Assembly: GCF_016464385.1 (NCBI RefSeq)
Contig: NZ_JADMLH010000020.1
Coordinates: forward strand, 84,433 to 148,432
Source: Nucisporomicrobium flavum
GTDB taxonomy: Bacteria; Actinomycetota; Actinomycetes; Mycobacteriales; Micromonosporaceae
Direction of reading: 5' to 3'
DNA length: 64,000 nucleotides
Part shown: positions 25,501 through 34,588 of the stretch, in pieces
How positions within the stretch are numbered: position 1 is the first letter of the stretch
Layout: each line of letters opens with the position of its first letter
Translations under genes and position numbers: made by a program
Notes under the pieces: generated by a model
The model's input: the letters and a program-made list of their open reading frames with translations, nothing else
Told to the model about the DNA's origin: nothing
Databases searched by the model: none

Positions 25501-25530
25501 CGGGTGGCGCCGCCGCCGCGGCGCCACCCG
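25501..25530 (-). terminator. Hairpin downstream of pilA (likely attenuating terminator)
   Basis: A perfect 12-bp stem CGGGTGGCGCCG/CGGCGCCACCCG with a CCGCCG loop, 12 bp after the pilA stop and before pilD, inside the same-strand gene series. It could terminate most transcripts after the abundant major pilin, or protect the pilA mRNA 3' end. Confidence 0.65.
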
Positions 25531-25542
25531 GGGTGGTGGTGA

Positions 25543-26010
25543 TCAGGAACCGGTGCAGGTGTCCATCGAGAAGGTCGTGTAGACCTTGCCGGACACCGAG
25601 CCGCCGGCGGCGCTGTCGTAGACGTAGTACTTCTTGCTGGTGCCGCCGGTGTTGTAGGCGCAGATCTTGTAGGTGGCCGCCGCGGCCGTCGACGTCAGCG
25701 TCATGACGGTCTTGTCGGACAGCGTGATCTGCTGGCCGCCGATGGCGACCGGCGAGTCGGTCGACTGCTTGCTGACGAAGCCGGCCGGGTACGTGTTGCC
25801 GTTGTCGGTGTAGAACTGCTCGACGGCGCTGATGGCGCCGCGGACGTCGGACTGGGCCGACTTGTCCGCCGCGCCCTGCCGGTAGTTCAGGTAGACCGGC
25901 ACGGCGATGGCGACCAGCACGCCGATGATGACCACGACGACGAGGAGCTCGATGAGGGTGAAGCCCTCGTCGTTCTTCTTCGCACGCAGCCGGCTGATGA
26001 TGTCCTGCAT
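25543..26010 (-). CDS. pilA: Major type IV pilin PilA
   Basis: 155 residues. Basic leader MQDIISRLRAKKNDEG, then FTLIELLVVVVIIGVLVAIA: perfect prepilin site with Phe at +1 and Glu at +5. The globular part has AISAVEQFYTDNGNTYP, typical of Gram-positive/actinobacterial pilins, and two Cys (KICAYN and DTCTGS) that can form the C-terminal D-loop disulfide. Expected to be the main pilus subunit. A GGAGACAC site precedes the ATG. Confidence 0.92.
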   Translation of the reverse strand: MQDIISRLRAKKNDEGFTLIELLVVVVIIGVLVAIAVPVYLNYRQGAADKSAQSDVRGAISAVEQFYTDNGNTYPAGFVSKQSTDSPVAIGGQQITLSDKTVMTLTSTAAAATYKICAYNTGGTSKKYYVYDSAAGGSVSGKVYTTFSMDTCTGS

Positions 26011-26113
26011 TGGGGGTGTCTCCTTCGGTGGCGTCAGGGTGGGGCGGGGATGGTGTTGTCCGGGCTCGGGCGCCCGACGTCGACCGGGAGACCGGTCGCC
26101 TTGCTCCAGGGCG
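26011..26113 (-). promoter_or_regulatory. Gap between pilC and pilA, possible pilA promoter
   Basis: About 100 bp between two same-strand genes, the longest gap in the pil series besides those flanking pilB. A separate promoter for the highly expressed pilin would be expected here, but I cannot identify -35/-10 boxes with confidence. Confidence 0.3.
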
Positions 26114-27346
26114 TCAGTTGCTCTGGATGTTCTGGTAGATGGTGAACATCGGTAGGTACAGACAGATCACCATTCCACCGACCACGGCACCCATGACGAG
26201 GACCATGATCGGTTCGATCGAGGCGGTCAGGGACTCGGCGGCGCTGTCGACTTCCCTGTCGTAGAAATCGGCAACTTTGTCGAGCATCTGACTGATCTGA
26301 CCGCTTTCTTCGCCGACTTCGATCATCTGCGTGACCATCTCGGGGAAGATCTTGTGGTGGCGCATGGCCGAGGACATCGGCTGGCCGTCGCGGACGGCGG
26401 ACTGCACGTCGCGCATGGCGATGTTGATGACCTCGTTGCCGGTGGTCTCGCCGACGACCGCCAGGGCCTGCATGACGGGTACGCCGACGTTCAGCAGCAG
26501 GCCCAGGTTGCGGGAGAAGCGGCTCATCGCGAGCTTGCGGAACAGCGGCCCGAACACCGGCATGCCCAGCTTCACCTTGTCGACCGCGAGCCGGAACGAT
26601 TCGCTGGCCCGCATCTGGCGCTTGTACGCCACCGTCCCGCCGATCAGCAGCGCCAGCGTCAGCGGGCCGATCCAGTACATGTTGTGGCTGGTGTCGACGA
26701 GGAACTGGGTGATGCCCGGCAGCTCGCCGCCCAGGTTCTTGAACATGTTCTCGAAGATCGGGACGATGAACTTCAGCACCGCCGCGATCAGCACGAACGT
26801 GAAGCCGAGCACGATCGCCGGGTACGTCAGCGCGCCCTTGATCTTGCCGCGGAGCGCGGTGTCCTTCTCCATGCTGTCGGCGATCTGCTCGAGCGCACGG
26901 TCGATCATGCCGCCCGCCTCGCCGGCGCGGACCATCGCGATCATGAGCCGGGGGAAGATCCGGTCGTGCTTGGCCATCGCCGCGGACAGCGACACGCCGC
27001 CGGAGACGTCCGTACGGACCTCGCCGAGAGCCTTCTTGAGCGACAGCGCGGTGGTCTGCTCCTCGAGGATGGCCAGCGAACGCAGCAGCGACATGCCCGA
27101 GGCGGTCATCGTGGCGAACTGCCGGGAGAAGACCGCCAGATCCTTGAGCTTGGTGCGGTTGCCCAGCCCAGGGATCTTGATGTCCATGTTCAGGCCCTGG
27201 CCGGCGGCGACGAGCTCGAGCGGCACCTCGCCGCGCTGGCGCAGCACGTGCGTGGCCGCGGCCTCGTTCGGTGCCTCGACCGTGCCCTTCGTCTTGCGGC
27301 CCGTGGCGTCGATGCTGTTGTAGTGGAAGACCTTGGTGGCCGGCAT
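26114..27346 (-). CDS. pilC: Type IV pilus platform protein PilC
   Basis: 410 residues with two T2SSF domains. The first begins DLAVFSRQFATMTASGMSLLR (near residue 75) and the second KLAMSRFSRNLGLLLNVGVPV (near residue 270), each followed by hydrophobic helices (YPAIVLGFTFVLIAAVLKFIV and VLVMGAVVGGMVICLYL). The inner-membrane platform transmits ATPase motion to pilin extrusion. It starts two bases after the pilT stop, so translation is coupled. Confidence 0.93.
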   Translation of the reverse strand: MPATKVFHYNSIDATGRKTKGTVEAPNEAAATHVLRQRGEVPLELVAAGQGLNMDIKIPGLGNRTKLKDLAVFSRQFATMTASGMSLLRSLAILEEQTTALSLKKALGEVRTDVSGGVSLSAAMAKHDRIFPRLMIAMVRAGEAGGMIDRALEQIADSMEKDTALRGKIKGALTYPAIVLGFTFVLIAAVLKFIVPIFENMFKNLGGELPGITQFLVDTSHNMYWIGPLTLALLIGGTVAYKRQMRASESFRLAVDKVKLGMPVFGPLFRKLAMSRFSRNLGLLLNVGVPVMQALAVVGETTGNEVINIAMRDVQSAVRDGQPMSSAMRHHKIFPEMVTQMIEVGEESGQISQMLDKVADFYDREVDSAAESLTASIEPIMVLVMGAVVGGMVICLYLPMFTIYQNIQSN

Positions 27347-27347
27347 G

Positions 27348-28487
27348 TCACACCCGTCCGATCAGGCGCTTGAGTTCGTCCGAGGAATGGCAGATCTCCA
27401 TCGCCGACTGGATCGTCACGACACCCTCGCGGACCCGCTCGGCCAGGTGCTGATCGAAGGCGAGCATCCCCTCGCTGCCGCCGGCCTGCATGAACGACGG
27501 GATCTGGTGGGACTTGCCCTCGCGGATGAGGCTGCGGATGGCCGGCGTGGCGGTGAGGATCTCGCAGACCACCGCCCGGCCCTTGTTGTCGGCACGCGGC
27601 GCGAGCGCCTGGGTGACGACGCCCTGCAGGCTGGCCGCGAGCTGGGCGCGGATCTGCAGCTGCTGGTGCGGCGGGAAGATGTCGATGACGCGGTCGATGG
27701 TCTGCGTGGCGCTCTGCGTGTGCAGGGTCGCCAGCACCAGGTGGCCCGTCTCCGCGGCGGTCAGCGCCGTCGCGGTGGTCTCCAGGTCGCGCAGCTCGCC
27801 GACGAGGATGATGTCGGGGTCCTGCCGCAGCGCGTGCTTGAGCGCCTGCGCGAAGTTCTCGGTGTCCGAGCCGACCTCGCGCTGGTTCACCACGCTGCGC
27901 TTGTGCGGGTGCAGGAACTCGATCGGGTCCTCGATCGTGATGATGTGCGCGGCGCGGCTGCGGTTGGCCAGGTCCAGCACTGAGGCGAGCGTCGTGGTCT
28001 TGCCGGAGCCCGTCGGGCCCGTGACCAGCACCAGGCCGCGCGGCAGGTGGGCGAAGCGGGACACCGACTCGGGCATTCCCAGCTCGTCCAGCGGTTTGAT
28101 CTTGTGCGGGATGGCCCGGAAGACCGCGCCGCACGAGTTGCGCTGGATGTAGAGGTTCCCGCGGAACCGGGAGACGCCCACGATGCTGTGCGCGAAGTCC
28201 ATCTCCTGCACGCGCTGGAACTGCTCCCACTGCGTGGCGGAGACGGCGGCCCGGGCCAGCAGCGCGGTGTCGGCGGAGTTCAGCTTGCCGTACCCGGGCA
28301 GCGGGCGCAGGCCTCCGTCGACCCGGATCATGGGCGGCGCCCCGACCGTCAGGTGCAGGTCGGAACCGCGGGCCTCGACGAGGGTGATGAGCATCTGGTC
28401 GAGCACGGCCAGGTCGTCCGCGACCGGGCCCTCCGGCGGCGCCGCCTGGTGCGGTACTTCGTGATCGAGCGTGTACATCCGCTGCAC
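27348..28487 (-). CDS. pilT: Pilus retraction ATPase PilT
   Basis: 379 residues. PAS-like N-terminal domain (GSDLHLTVGAPPMIRVDG), then the RecA core: Walker A GPTGSGKTTT, Asp box (HIITIEDPIEFLH), Walker B ILVGELRD, His box HLVLATLHT. C-terminal AIRSLIREGKSHQIPSFMQ matches the AIRNLIRE/ retraction region of PilT rather than the PilB C-terminus with its zinc site. Its presence predicts retractile pili (twitching or DNA uptake). Confidence 0.92.
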   Translation of the reverse strand: MQRMYTLDHEVPHQAAPPEGPVADDLAVLDQMLITLVEARGSDLHLTVGAPPMIRVDGGLRPLPGYGKLNSADTALLARAAVSATQWEQFQRVQEMDFAHSIVGVSRFRGNLYIQRNSCGAVFRAIPHKIKPLDELGMPESVSRFAHLPRGLVLVTGPTGSGKTTTLASVLDLANRSRAAHIITIEDPIEFLHPHKRSVVNQREVGSDTENFAQALKHALRQDPDIILVGELRDLETTATALTAAETGHLVLATLHTQSATQTIDRVIDIFPPHQQLQIRAQLAASLQGVVTQALAPRADNKGRAVVCEILTATPAIRSLIREGKSHQIPSFMQAGGSEGMLAFDQHLAERVREGVVTIQSAMEICHSSDELKRLIGRV

Positions 28488-28574
28488 CCGGCAATCTGCT
28501 GGTGAACCTCTGACGCCTCACCATTCGGCACGGCCGCGGGCGGCTTTAGGACCTGTGCCCCAGGCCTGCGGTGC

Positions 28575-30242
28575 TCAGATGGCGACGCGGGAGACCTCGG
28601 TCAGCGACGTCAGCCCGCCGGCCGCCTTGGCCAGGCCGTCCGAGCGCAGGTCGTACATGCCCTGCTCCAGGGCGACCTCGCGGATCTCGTTGGAGGAGGC
28701 GCGGCGGATCGTCAGCGACTCGATCTCGGCCGAGATCGGCATGACCTCGTGCAGGGCGATCCGGCCGCGGTAGCCGGTGTTGGCGCAGTCGCGGCACCCC
28801 ACCGGCCGGTACAGCGCCTCCGGGATCTTGAGGTCGTGTATCGGCCACCGGGCGCCCTCCAGCTCCTCGTCCGTCGGCACGTACGCCTCCTTGCACCAGT
28901 CGCACAGCCGCCGGGCGAGCCGCTGCGCGAGCACGCAGTCCAGCGACGAGCCGACGAGGAACGGCTCGATCCCCATCTCGGTGAGGCGGGTGACCGCGCC
29001 GGGAGCGTCGTTGGTGTGCAGCGTGGAGAGCACGAGGTGGCCGGTGAGCGACGCCTCGACGGCGATCTGGGCGGTGTGCCCGTCCCGGATCTCACCGATG
29101 AGCACGACGTCGGGGTCCGAGCGGAGGATCGCCGGGAGCACCGCGGCGAACGTCAGGCCGGCCTTCGCGTTGACCTGTACCTGGTTGATGCCGGGCATGC
29201 GGAACTCGACCGGGTCCTCCACGGTGATGACGTTCACCTCGGGCCGGCTGATCCGGCCCAGGGTCGCGTACAGGGTGGTGGACTTGCCGGAACCGGTCGG
29301 GCCGGTGACCAGGACCATCCCGTGCGGCTTGGTGAACGACTCGGCGAAGCGGTTGAGGTTGTGCTCGGTGAAGCCGAGCTTGCCCATGTCGAGGTCGATG
29401 CCGCCGGTGTCGAGCACCCGCAGGACGATCTTCTCGCCCCAGACCGTCGGCAGCGTCGCCGCGCGCAGGTCGACCTTGCGGTCGCGGATCACCACGGTGA
29501 TACGGCCGTTCTGCGGCACCCGCTTCTCGGTGATGTCGATGCCCGACATGATCTTCAGGCGCGAGGTCAGCGCCGACATCACGCCGCGGGGCACGGTGTC
29601 CAGCTCGTGCAGGACGCCGTCGATGCGGTAGCGCACCCGCATCTCGTCCTCGGTGGGCTCCAGGTGCAGGTCGGAGGCGCGGTTCTGGACGGCCTGCTCG
29701 ATCAGGTTGTTGACGTAGCGCACGATCGGCGCGTCGTCGGCGCTGTTCACCTGCGCGGTCATGCCGGCCTGGTCGTCGAGCGAGGTGTCGGCGAGATCGC
29801 CCAGGTCGCTGGCCTCGCGTTGCAGCCGCTCGATGATCCGGCGGACCTCGCTGCGGGCCACAACGACCGGGCGTACGGTCATGCCGGTCGCGGCCCGCAC
29901 GTCGTCGAGGGCCACCACGTCGCCGGGGTCGGTGACGCCGACGGTCAGTTCGCCGTCGGAGAGCGCCAGGCCGAGGACGCGGTGGCGGAGGACGACCGAG
30001 AGCGGGATGCGCCGCAGCGCGGTGGGGTCGAGGGGGTAGCCGACCAGGTCGACGGTGTTCATGCCGAAGGCGTACGCGGCCGCCTCGGTCAGCTGCTCCT
30101 CGGTGACGATCCGCTCGCTGATCAGGACGGCACGGACCGACCGGCCGGTGCGCTGGGCCTCGTCGGCGGCAGCGTCCACCACGTCCTCGTCGATGCCCAT
30201 CTGTTTGAGGGCGTCGAGCAGCGGGCGGAAGGTCTGATCCAT
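28575..30242 (-). CDS. pilB: Pilus extension ATPase PilB
   Basis: 555 residues. MshEN-type N-terminal domain (residues 1-150), then the RecA-like motor: SDLHLEP, Walker A GPTGSGKSTT, Asp box TVEDPVEFRM, Walker B LIGEIRD, His box HLVLSTLHTND. A C-terminal zinc-binding tetracysteine (CDWC and CRDC) is typical of PilB/GspE. First gene of the pilus series. The N-terminal MshEN segment may bind cyclic di-GMP, but only parts of its motifs are evident. Confidence 0.93.
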   Translation of the reverse strand: MDQTFRPLLDALKQMGIDEDVVDAAADEAQRTGRSVRAVLISERIVTEEQLTEAAAYAFGMNTVDLVGYPLDPTALRRIPLSVVLRHRVLGLALSDGELTVGVTDPGDVVALDDVRAATGMTVRPVVVARSEVRRIIERLQREASDLGDLADTSLDDQAGMTAQVNSADDAPIVRYVNNLIEQAVQNRASDLHLEPTEDEMRVRYRIDGVLHELDTVPRGVMSALTSRLKIMSGIDITEKRVPQNGRITVVIRDRKVDLRAATLPTVWGEKIVLRVLDTGGIDLDMGKLGFTEHNLNRFAESFTKPHGMVLVTGPTGSGKSTTLYATLGRISRPEVNVITVEDPVEFRMPGINQVQVNAKAGLTFAAVLPAILRSDPDVVLIGEIRDGHTAQIAVEASLTGHLVLSTLHTNDAPGAVTRLTEMGIEPFLVGSSLDCVLAQRLARRLCDWCKEAYVPTDEELEGARWPIHDLKIPEALYRPVGCRDCANTGYRGRIALHEVMPISAEIESLTIRRASSNEIREVALEQGMYDLRSDGLAKAAGGLTSLTEVSRVAI

Positions 30243-30522
30243 GACATCCTCACCAGACGGTGCTTGGGGGTTACAGCAGTCCCATCGGCCAATTCCGCCG
30301 CCGGCTGAGGGGGAGCCCCGCCCGTTCCCGATGCCCGGTTGCCGCCCCTACGTTCCGTTCGTCCGGTTGGTGCGGGAGGAGCATTGCAGAACGCTAAAGC
30401 GCGCCTGTAGACCAGATTAACGGGCTTCTCCGCAAGCTTGTGTCCGCATTGAGCCTCGGCAATAGTTGTGTCGCTCAAGCGAACGGGGGAGCGGAAAAAC
30501 ATGATTTCTTCGCGGGTGCGGT
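30243..30522. promoter_or_regulatory. Divergent promoter region between pilB and acyltransferase gene
   Basis: 280 bp between divergent genes; AT-richer than the coding DNA, especially 30380-30480. It should hold the promoters of the pilus series and of the 30523 gene. I cannot assign boxes. It also separates the pilus locus from the biosynthetic cluster. Confidence 0.4.
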
Positions 30523-31773
30523 ATGGCTGACGGCGCGCTGCGTGTCGCCGAACCGTCGTTATCGGTCACCGCGTCGGCGCGGCTCGACTCGCTGACCGGA
30601 CTGCGCGGATTGACGTCGACCTGGATCTACGTCTTCCACTTCTTCACCTTCCGGTTCGTGCTGGAATCCGGCAAGCTGACCTTCGTCCAGCTGGACCGGC
30701 CGCGATTCCTCACCATGGCCGGCAACATGGCGCTCTCGAGCTTCTTCATCCTCAGCGGCTTCGTGCTCACGCTGACCACGCGCGAGGGCACCAGCCTGGC
30801 CAACTTCTGCGCCAAACGCGTGGGAAAGCTGTATCCGATCTATTTCGTGACGTCGGCGCTGGCCATCATCGCCATTCTGCTGATCGGTATGCCGATCAGC
30901 ACGGCGAACATCGTTCTGCACCTGGGCATGCTCCAGTCGTGGGTGCCGTACCAGGAGATTTATCACGGCGTCAACCCGGTGACGTGGTCGCTGAGCACCG
31001 AGGCGTTCTTCTACGTTCTGTTTCCGCTGTCGCTGTTCCTGCTCCGGCGGTTGTCCACCCGTGCGCTCGGCATCATGTTCGTGGTCGCGGTATTCCTCGA
31101 ATTCGCGCTGCCGTGGTACGTCATGCGCTATTTCACCGTGAATCCCGACGGTGCCGGTTCGGCGTTCCTGTCGTCCGGCGGCACCGGCGGCGACCTCGTC
31201 TACTGGTTCACCCTCGCCGCACCGCCGTACCGGTTCCTCGAGTTCGTCGTCGGCATGATCTGCTGCCTGCTGCTGCGCCGGGGCGCCCTGCCGTTCGTCC
31301 GGCAGCGCTGGGCGTGGCTCTTCGTGGCGGCCGGCTACCTGATCGGCACCTACGCGCCGGGGTACTGGCAGCGTACGGCGGTCGGCCTCGTGCCGCTGGC
31401 CGTCCTGCTGGTGTCGCTGGCCCAGGCCGACCTGGCGGACCACGCCTCCTTCCTGCGGCACCGGTTCTTCGTCCGGCTCGGCGACCTGTCGTTCGGGCTG
31501 TACGCGATCCAGCTCCTCGTCCTGCTGCCGAGCTATCCGTTCCTGCTGCGTTGGCTCTCCTCGACGCTCGACGTGCCCGAGCGCACGCTGGAGCACCTGC
31601 CCTGGAACGTCGCGTTCGTGCTGGCGTACTTCGGGGTGATCGTGCTGCTCGCGATGCCGCTGCACCGGTACGTCGAGGTGCCGGCCTACAACGTCGCCCG
31701 GCGCCTGTTCCGCGACCGGCCGGGCTCGGCGATGTTCAGTGAGAGCGACGTGCCGGCGAGGACCGGCCCATGA
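30523..31773 (+). CDS. Acyltransferase 3 family membrane protein
   Basis: 416 residues, about ten TM helices. It starts with LDSLTGLRGLTSTWIYVFHFF, the R-x10-H signature region of acyltransferase-3/NodX/OafA proteins. SSFFILSGFVLTL, FCAKRVGKLYPIYF (the RxxR/YP motif) and NPVTWSLSTEAFFYVLFP (W-S-L-x-x-E) follow. These O- or N-acylate sugars, lipids or antibiotics at the membrane. Its stop overlaps the monooxygenase start (ATGA), so it is likely co-expressed and a tailoring enzyme of the adjacent cluster. Confidence 0.85.
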   Translation: MADGALRVAEPSLSVTASARLDSLTGLRGLTSTWIYVFHFFTFRFVLESGKLTFVQLDRPRFLTMAGNMALSSFFILSGFVLTLTTREGTSLANFCAKRVGKLYPIYFVTSALAIIAILLIGMPISTANIVLHLGMLQSWVPYQEIYHGVNPVTWSLSTEAFFYVLFPLSLFLLRRLSTRALGIMFVVAVFLEFALPWYVMRYFTVNPDGAGSAFLSSGGTGGDLVYWFTLAAPPYRFLEFVVGMICCLLLRRGALPFVRQRWAWLFVAAGYLIGTYAPGYWQRTAVGLVPLAVLLVSLAQADLADHASFLRHRFFVRLGDLSFGLYAIQLLVLLPSYPFLLRWLSSTLDVPERTLEHLPWNVAFVLAYFGVIVLLAMPLHRYVEVPAYNVARRLFRDRPGSAMFSESDVPARTGP

Positions 31774-32996
31774 GGGTCTGCGTCATCGGCTCGGGCATCT
31801 CCGGCATCGCGGCGGTCCGGGAGCTCACCACGGCCCTGCCCGGGGCCCACGTCACCTGGCTGTCGGCGGACCTCACCGGCGGCGGCCTGTGGAACGGCTC
31901 GTCCTCGTGCTCCCGGGTGTACGACGCGCTCTTCCTGAACACGTCCCGCCGGCAGAGCACGTTCCGCGGCACGGACCTCCCGCTCGAGCCGTGGGTGGAG
32001 TTCGTCCACCACTCCGCCTACTCGGAGTATCTGTCGCGGGTCGCCGAGGACTGTGTGCCGCAGGAACGGCGGTGGGGCTGCCGGGTCACCGAGGTGTCAG
32101 GGCCGGCGGACGGGGCGTGGCTCGTACGGTGGGAGGACCAGCGGGACGGCTCGGTGGAGGCGGCCGCGTTCGACGCGGTCGTGGACGCCACCGGCCGCAA
32201 TGTCGAGCCGCGCTGGCCTCGGGTGCCGGCGGCCGCGGACCTGGCGTACCCGTACACGCATTCGTCGTCGTACCGCAACGCGCTGCCGTTCCGGGACCGG
32301 GCCGTGCTCGTGGTGGGCAACGGCGCCTCGGCCGTGGACATCGCGTGCGACCTCGCTGACGTGGCGTCCCGGGTGACGGTCAGCGCCCGCACCCCGAAGT
32401 GGTACCTGCCCAAGATGCTGTTCGGCCGGCCGGTCGACCGGTCCTCCGACGGGTGGCTCGACCGGGTGCCGGGGGCGGGGCGAGTCACCGCGGCCGTCGC
32501 GGAGGCGGTGGTGCGCAAGGTGCTCGGCCCGTACGGCGCGTACGGGCTGCCCGATCCGCCGTTGCCGCTGGCCCGCAGCACGCCCGTGCTCAGCGACCAC
32601 TTCCTCGCCTTCCTCAGCCACGGACGGATCACCGTGCGAGGGGCGGTACGGGCGCTCGAGCCGGAGCGCGTGCTGTTCGCCGACGGCGAGGACAGCTTCG
32701 ACGCCGTCATCGCCGCGACCGGTTTCCGCGACGACTCCGCCCACCTGCCCGGGCCCGTGCAGGAACGCCTGCGCGACGGCCTAGGGGTGGCGCTCGACGT
32801 TCCCGGCAGCGCCGGGCTCTTCCTCATGAACAGGTTCCGGTGCGGCGACGCGGCCGTCCGGTGTGCGGAGGTGCAGGCCGCCGCCATAGCGCGGACCCTG
32901 CGCAGTGGCGTGACCCGGACGGCCGGTGTCGCCCCGGTCGTCTCCGGCAAGCGGATCACCGCACGCGTCCTCCGGGGCGCCTACGCCCACCTGTGA
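31770..32996 (+). CDS. Flavin-containing monooxygenase-like oxidoreductase
   Basis: 408 residues. N-terminal FAD site VIGSGISGIAAVREL (GxGxxG) and a second dinucleotide site VVGNGASAVDIACDL for NADPH near residue 183. Between them lies a region with WNGSSSCSRVYDALFLNTS, where FMOs have S-x-x-Y-x-x-L-x-x-N. ATGFR occurs near residue 315, the ATG-type motif. FMO-like enzymes oxidise soft nucleophiles such as amines or sulfides, or perform Baeyer-Villiger reactions. Starts inside the acyltransferase stop codon. Confidence 0.82.
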   Translation: MRVCVIGSGISGIAAVRELTTALPGAHVTWLSADLTGGGLWNGSSSCSRVYDALFLNTSRRQSTFRGTDLPLEPWVEFVHHSAYSEYLSRVAEDCVPQERRWGCRVTEVSGPADGAWLVRWEDQRDGSVEAAAFDAVVDATGRNVEPRWPRVPAAADLAYPYTHSSSYRNALPFRDRAVLVVGNGASAVDIACDLADVASRVTVSARTPKWYLPKMLFGRPVDRSSDGWLDRVPGAGRVTAAVAEAVVRKVLGPYGAYGLPDPPLPLARSTPVLSDHFLAFLSHGRITVRGAVRALEPERVLFADGEDSFDAVIAATGFRDDSAHLPGPVQERLRDGLGVALDVPGSAGLFLMNRFRCGDAAVRCAEVQAAAIARTLRSGVTRTAGVAPVVSGKRITARVLRGAYAHL

Positions 32997-33027
32997 CCAT
33001 CCACCGACACGGATTCGAGGTTCACCG

Positions 33028-34251
33028 ATGAGTATCGCCACCGACCCGCCGCACCAGGAGCTGGTGGATCTGCCGCACGGGGCGCCGAGCGGGTGCCCGT
33101 ACGCGCCGCCGCCCGCGATGGCCGACCTGCGCAGCTCCGGCCCGCTGACCAAGGTGCGGCTGCCCGACGGCACGTGGACCTGGCTGGCGACGAGCTACGA
33201 GCTGGTCCGCGAGATCATCGCGCATCCGTCGTTCAGCGCGAGCCCCCAGTCGCCCGGCTTCCCGAGCTGGAACCTGCCCGGCGGCCTGGACCTGCCGCTC
33301 AACATGACGCAGGCCGATCCGCCGGTGCACACCCAGATGCGGAAGATGTCGGCCGGTGAGTTCACGCTGAAGCGCATCAACGAGCTGCGCCCCGACATCG
33401 AGCGCATCACCGACGAGCGGTGCGCCGCCATCGAGGCGCTGCCCCAGCCGTTCGACTTCGTCGACAACTTCGCCACGCCCATCCCCGCCTCGGTCATCTG
33501 CCTGATGCTCGGTGTGCCGCAGGACGAGTACGCCTACTTCGTCCGGCGGATCCGGCTGGTGCTGGCCCATGACGACCTCGACTCGGCGGAGCGGCAGCAG
33601 GCCAAGCTCGAGCTGCTGCAGTACATGCTGAACCTGATCGAGGTGAAGCGCGCCGAGCCCGACAGCCGGTTGCTGAGCCGGCTCATCGTGGAGAACCCCG
33701 AGCTGGATCCGGTGGAGCTGGTCTCGTACGCGTGCTCCCTGCTGCTCGCCGGCTTCGCCACGACGGCGCACATGATCGAGCTGAGCACGCTCACGATGAT
33801 CGAGCGGCCCGACATCGCCGCCCGGGTCCGCGCGGACCGCTCGATCCTGCCGGAGCTGGTCGAGGAGCTGCTCCGCTACCACTCCGTGGTGCGCGACTCG
33901 CCGCGCCGGGCGGCACTGGCCGATGTGGAGCTGGGCGGGGTGACGATCCGGGCCGGCGAGGGGGTGATCGCCTCCGTGCAGGCGGCCAACTGGGACGACG
34001 AGGCGTTCCCGCGGCCGGACGAGATCGACGCCGACCGGCCCCGGACGCGGCGCAGCCTCGCCTTCGGGCACGGCATCCACGCCTGCATCGGTGCGCTGCT
34101 GGCCAAGGCCGAGCTCGAGATCGCCCTGGAGCGGATCGTCACCCGCTACCCGGACATCTCGCTGGCCGTACCGCGCTCCGAGGTGCGTTTCCGGACGACG
34201 ACGCACTTGCACGGATGCTATGAGCTGCCGGTGGATCTTCGCCTGCGGTAA
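33028..34251 (+). CDS. Cytochrome P450
   Basis: 407 residues from ATG at 33028. I-helix LLAGFATTAHMIEL with AGxxTT, K-helix EELLRYHS (ExxR), heme loop FGHGIHACIGALLAKAEL with the ligand Cys near residue 353. The N-terminus (SGCPYAPPPAM) and size are those of soluble actinobacterial class I P450s requiring ferredoxin. Substrate unknown; probably oxidises the cluster product. Last gene of the plus-strand trio starting at 30523. Confidence 0.92.
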   Translation: MSIATDPPHQELVDLPHGAPSGCPYAPPPAMADLRSSGPLTKVRLPDGTWTWLATSYELVREIIAHPSFSASPQSPGFPSWNLPGGLDLPLNMTQADPPVHTQMRKMSAGEFTLKRINELRPDIERITDERCAAIEALPQPFDFVDNFATPIPASVICLMLGVPQDEYAYFVRRIRLVLAHDDLDSAERQQAKLELLQYMLNLIEVKRAEPDSRLLSRLIVENPELDPVELVSYACSLLLAGFATTAHMIELSTLTMIERPDIAARVRADRSILPELVEELLRYHSVVRDSPRRAALADVELGGVTIRAGEGVIASVQAANWDDEAFPRPDEIDADRPRTRRSLAFGHGIHACIGALLAKAELEIALERIVTRYPDISLAVPRSEVRFRTTTHLHGCYELPVDLRLR

Positions 34252-34588
34252 TTGCTTGACAAGTCAACGAACGTCGATTGCGGAAATGCGCAACGAAATG
34301 CGGTCGCCCCATCTCGGCTACTGGGATCTCGACCGTTTTCTTGATCGGCGGATAGGCGTTGTGTCAAGTGAGACAAGTCACTGTCACGGTGCCCCGTCGG
34401 CGACCCGACCAGGGCGCATCCCGTTCTAGCTGGGACAAGGCGCTGGATCAGAGGAGCGGGCTGGGGACACGGCAAGGGAGGAAAGCACGCAAACATCGAC
34501 CTTTACCAGACTGTCGCGAGGCGACTACTCCTCTTAGGATTGTCATCTCTAGATCACATCGGCGGCCATCGGGGGAGACGGCGATTTG
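34252..34588. promoter_or_regulatory. Regulatory region upstream of the SARP gene
   Basis: 337 bp. TTGACAAGTCAA (34256-34267), a TTGAC/GTCAA palindrome, lies directly after the P450 stop. AGTGA-6-TCACT at 34367-34382 lies within GTCAAGTGAGACAAGTCACT. Both share the AAGTCA(A/C) core, so they may be operators for the same regulator. The SARP Shine-Dalgarno is GGGGGAGA near 34571. Confidence 0.45.
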
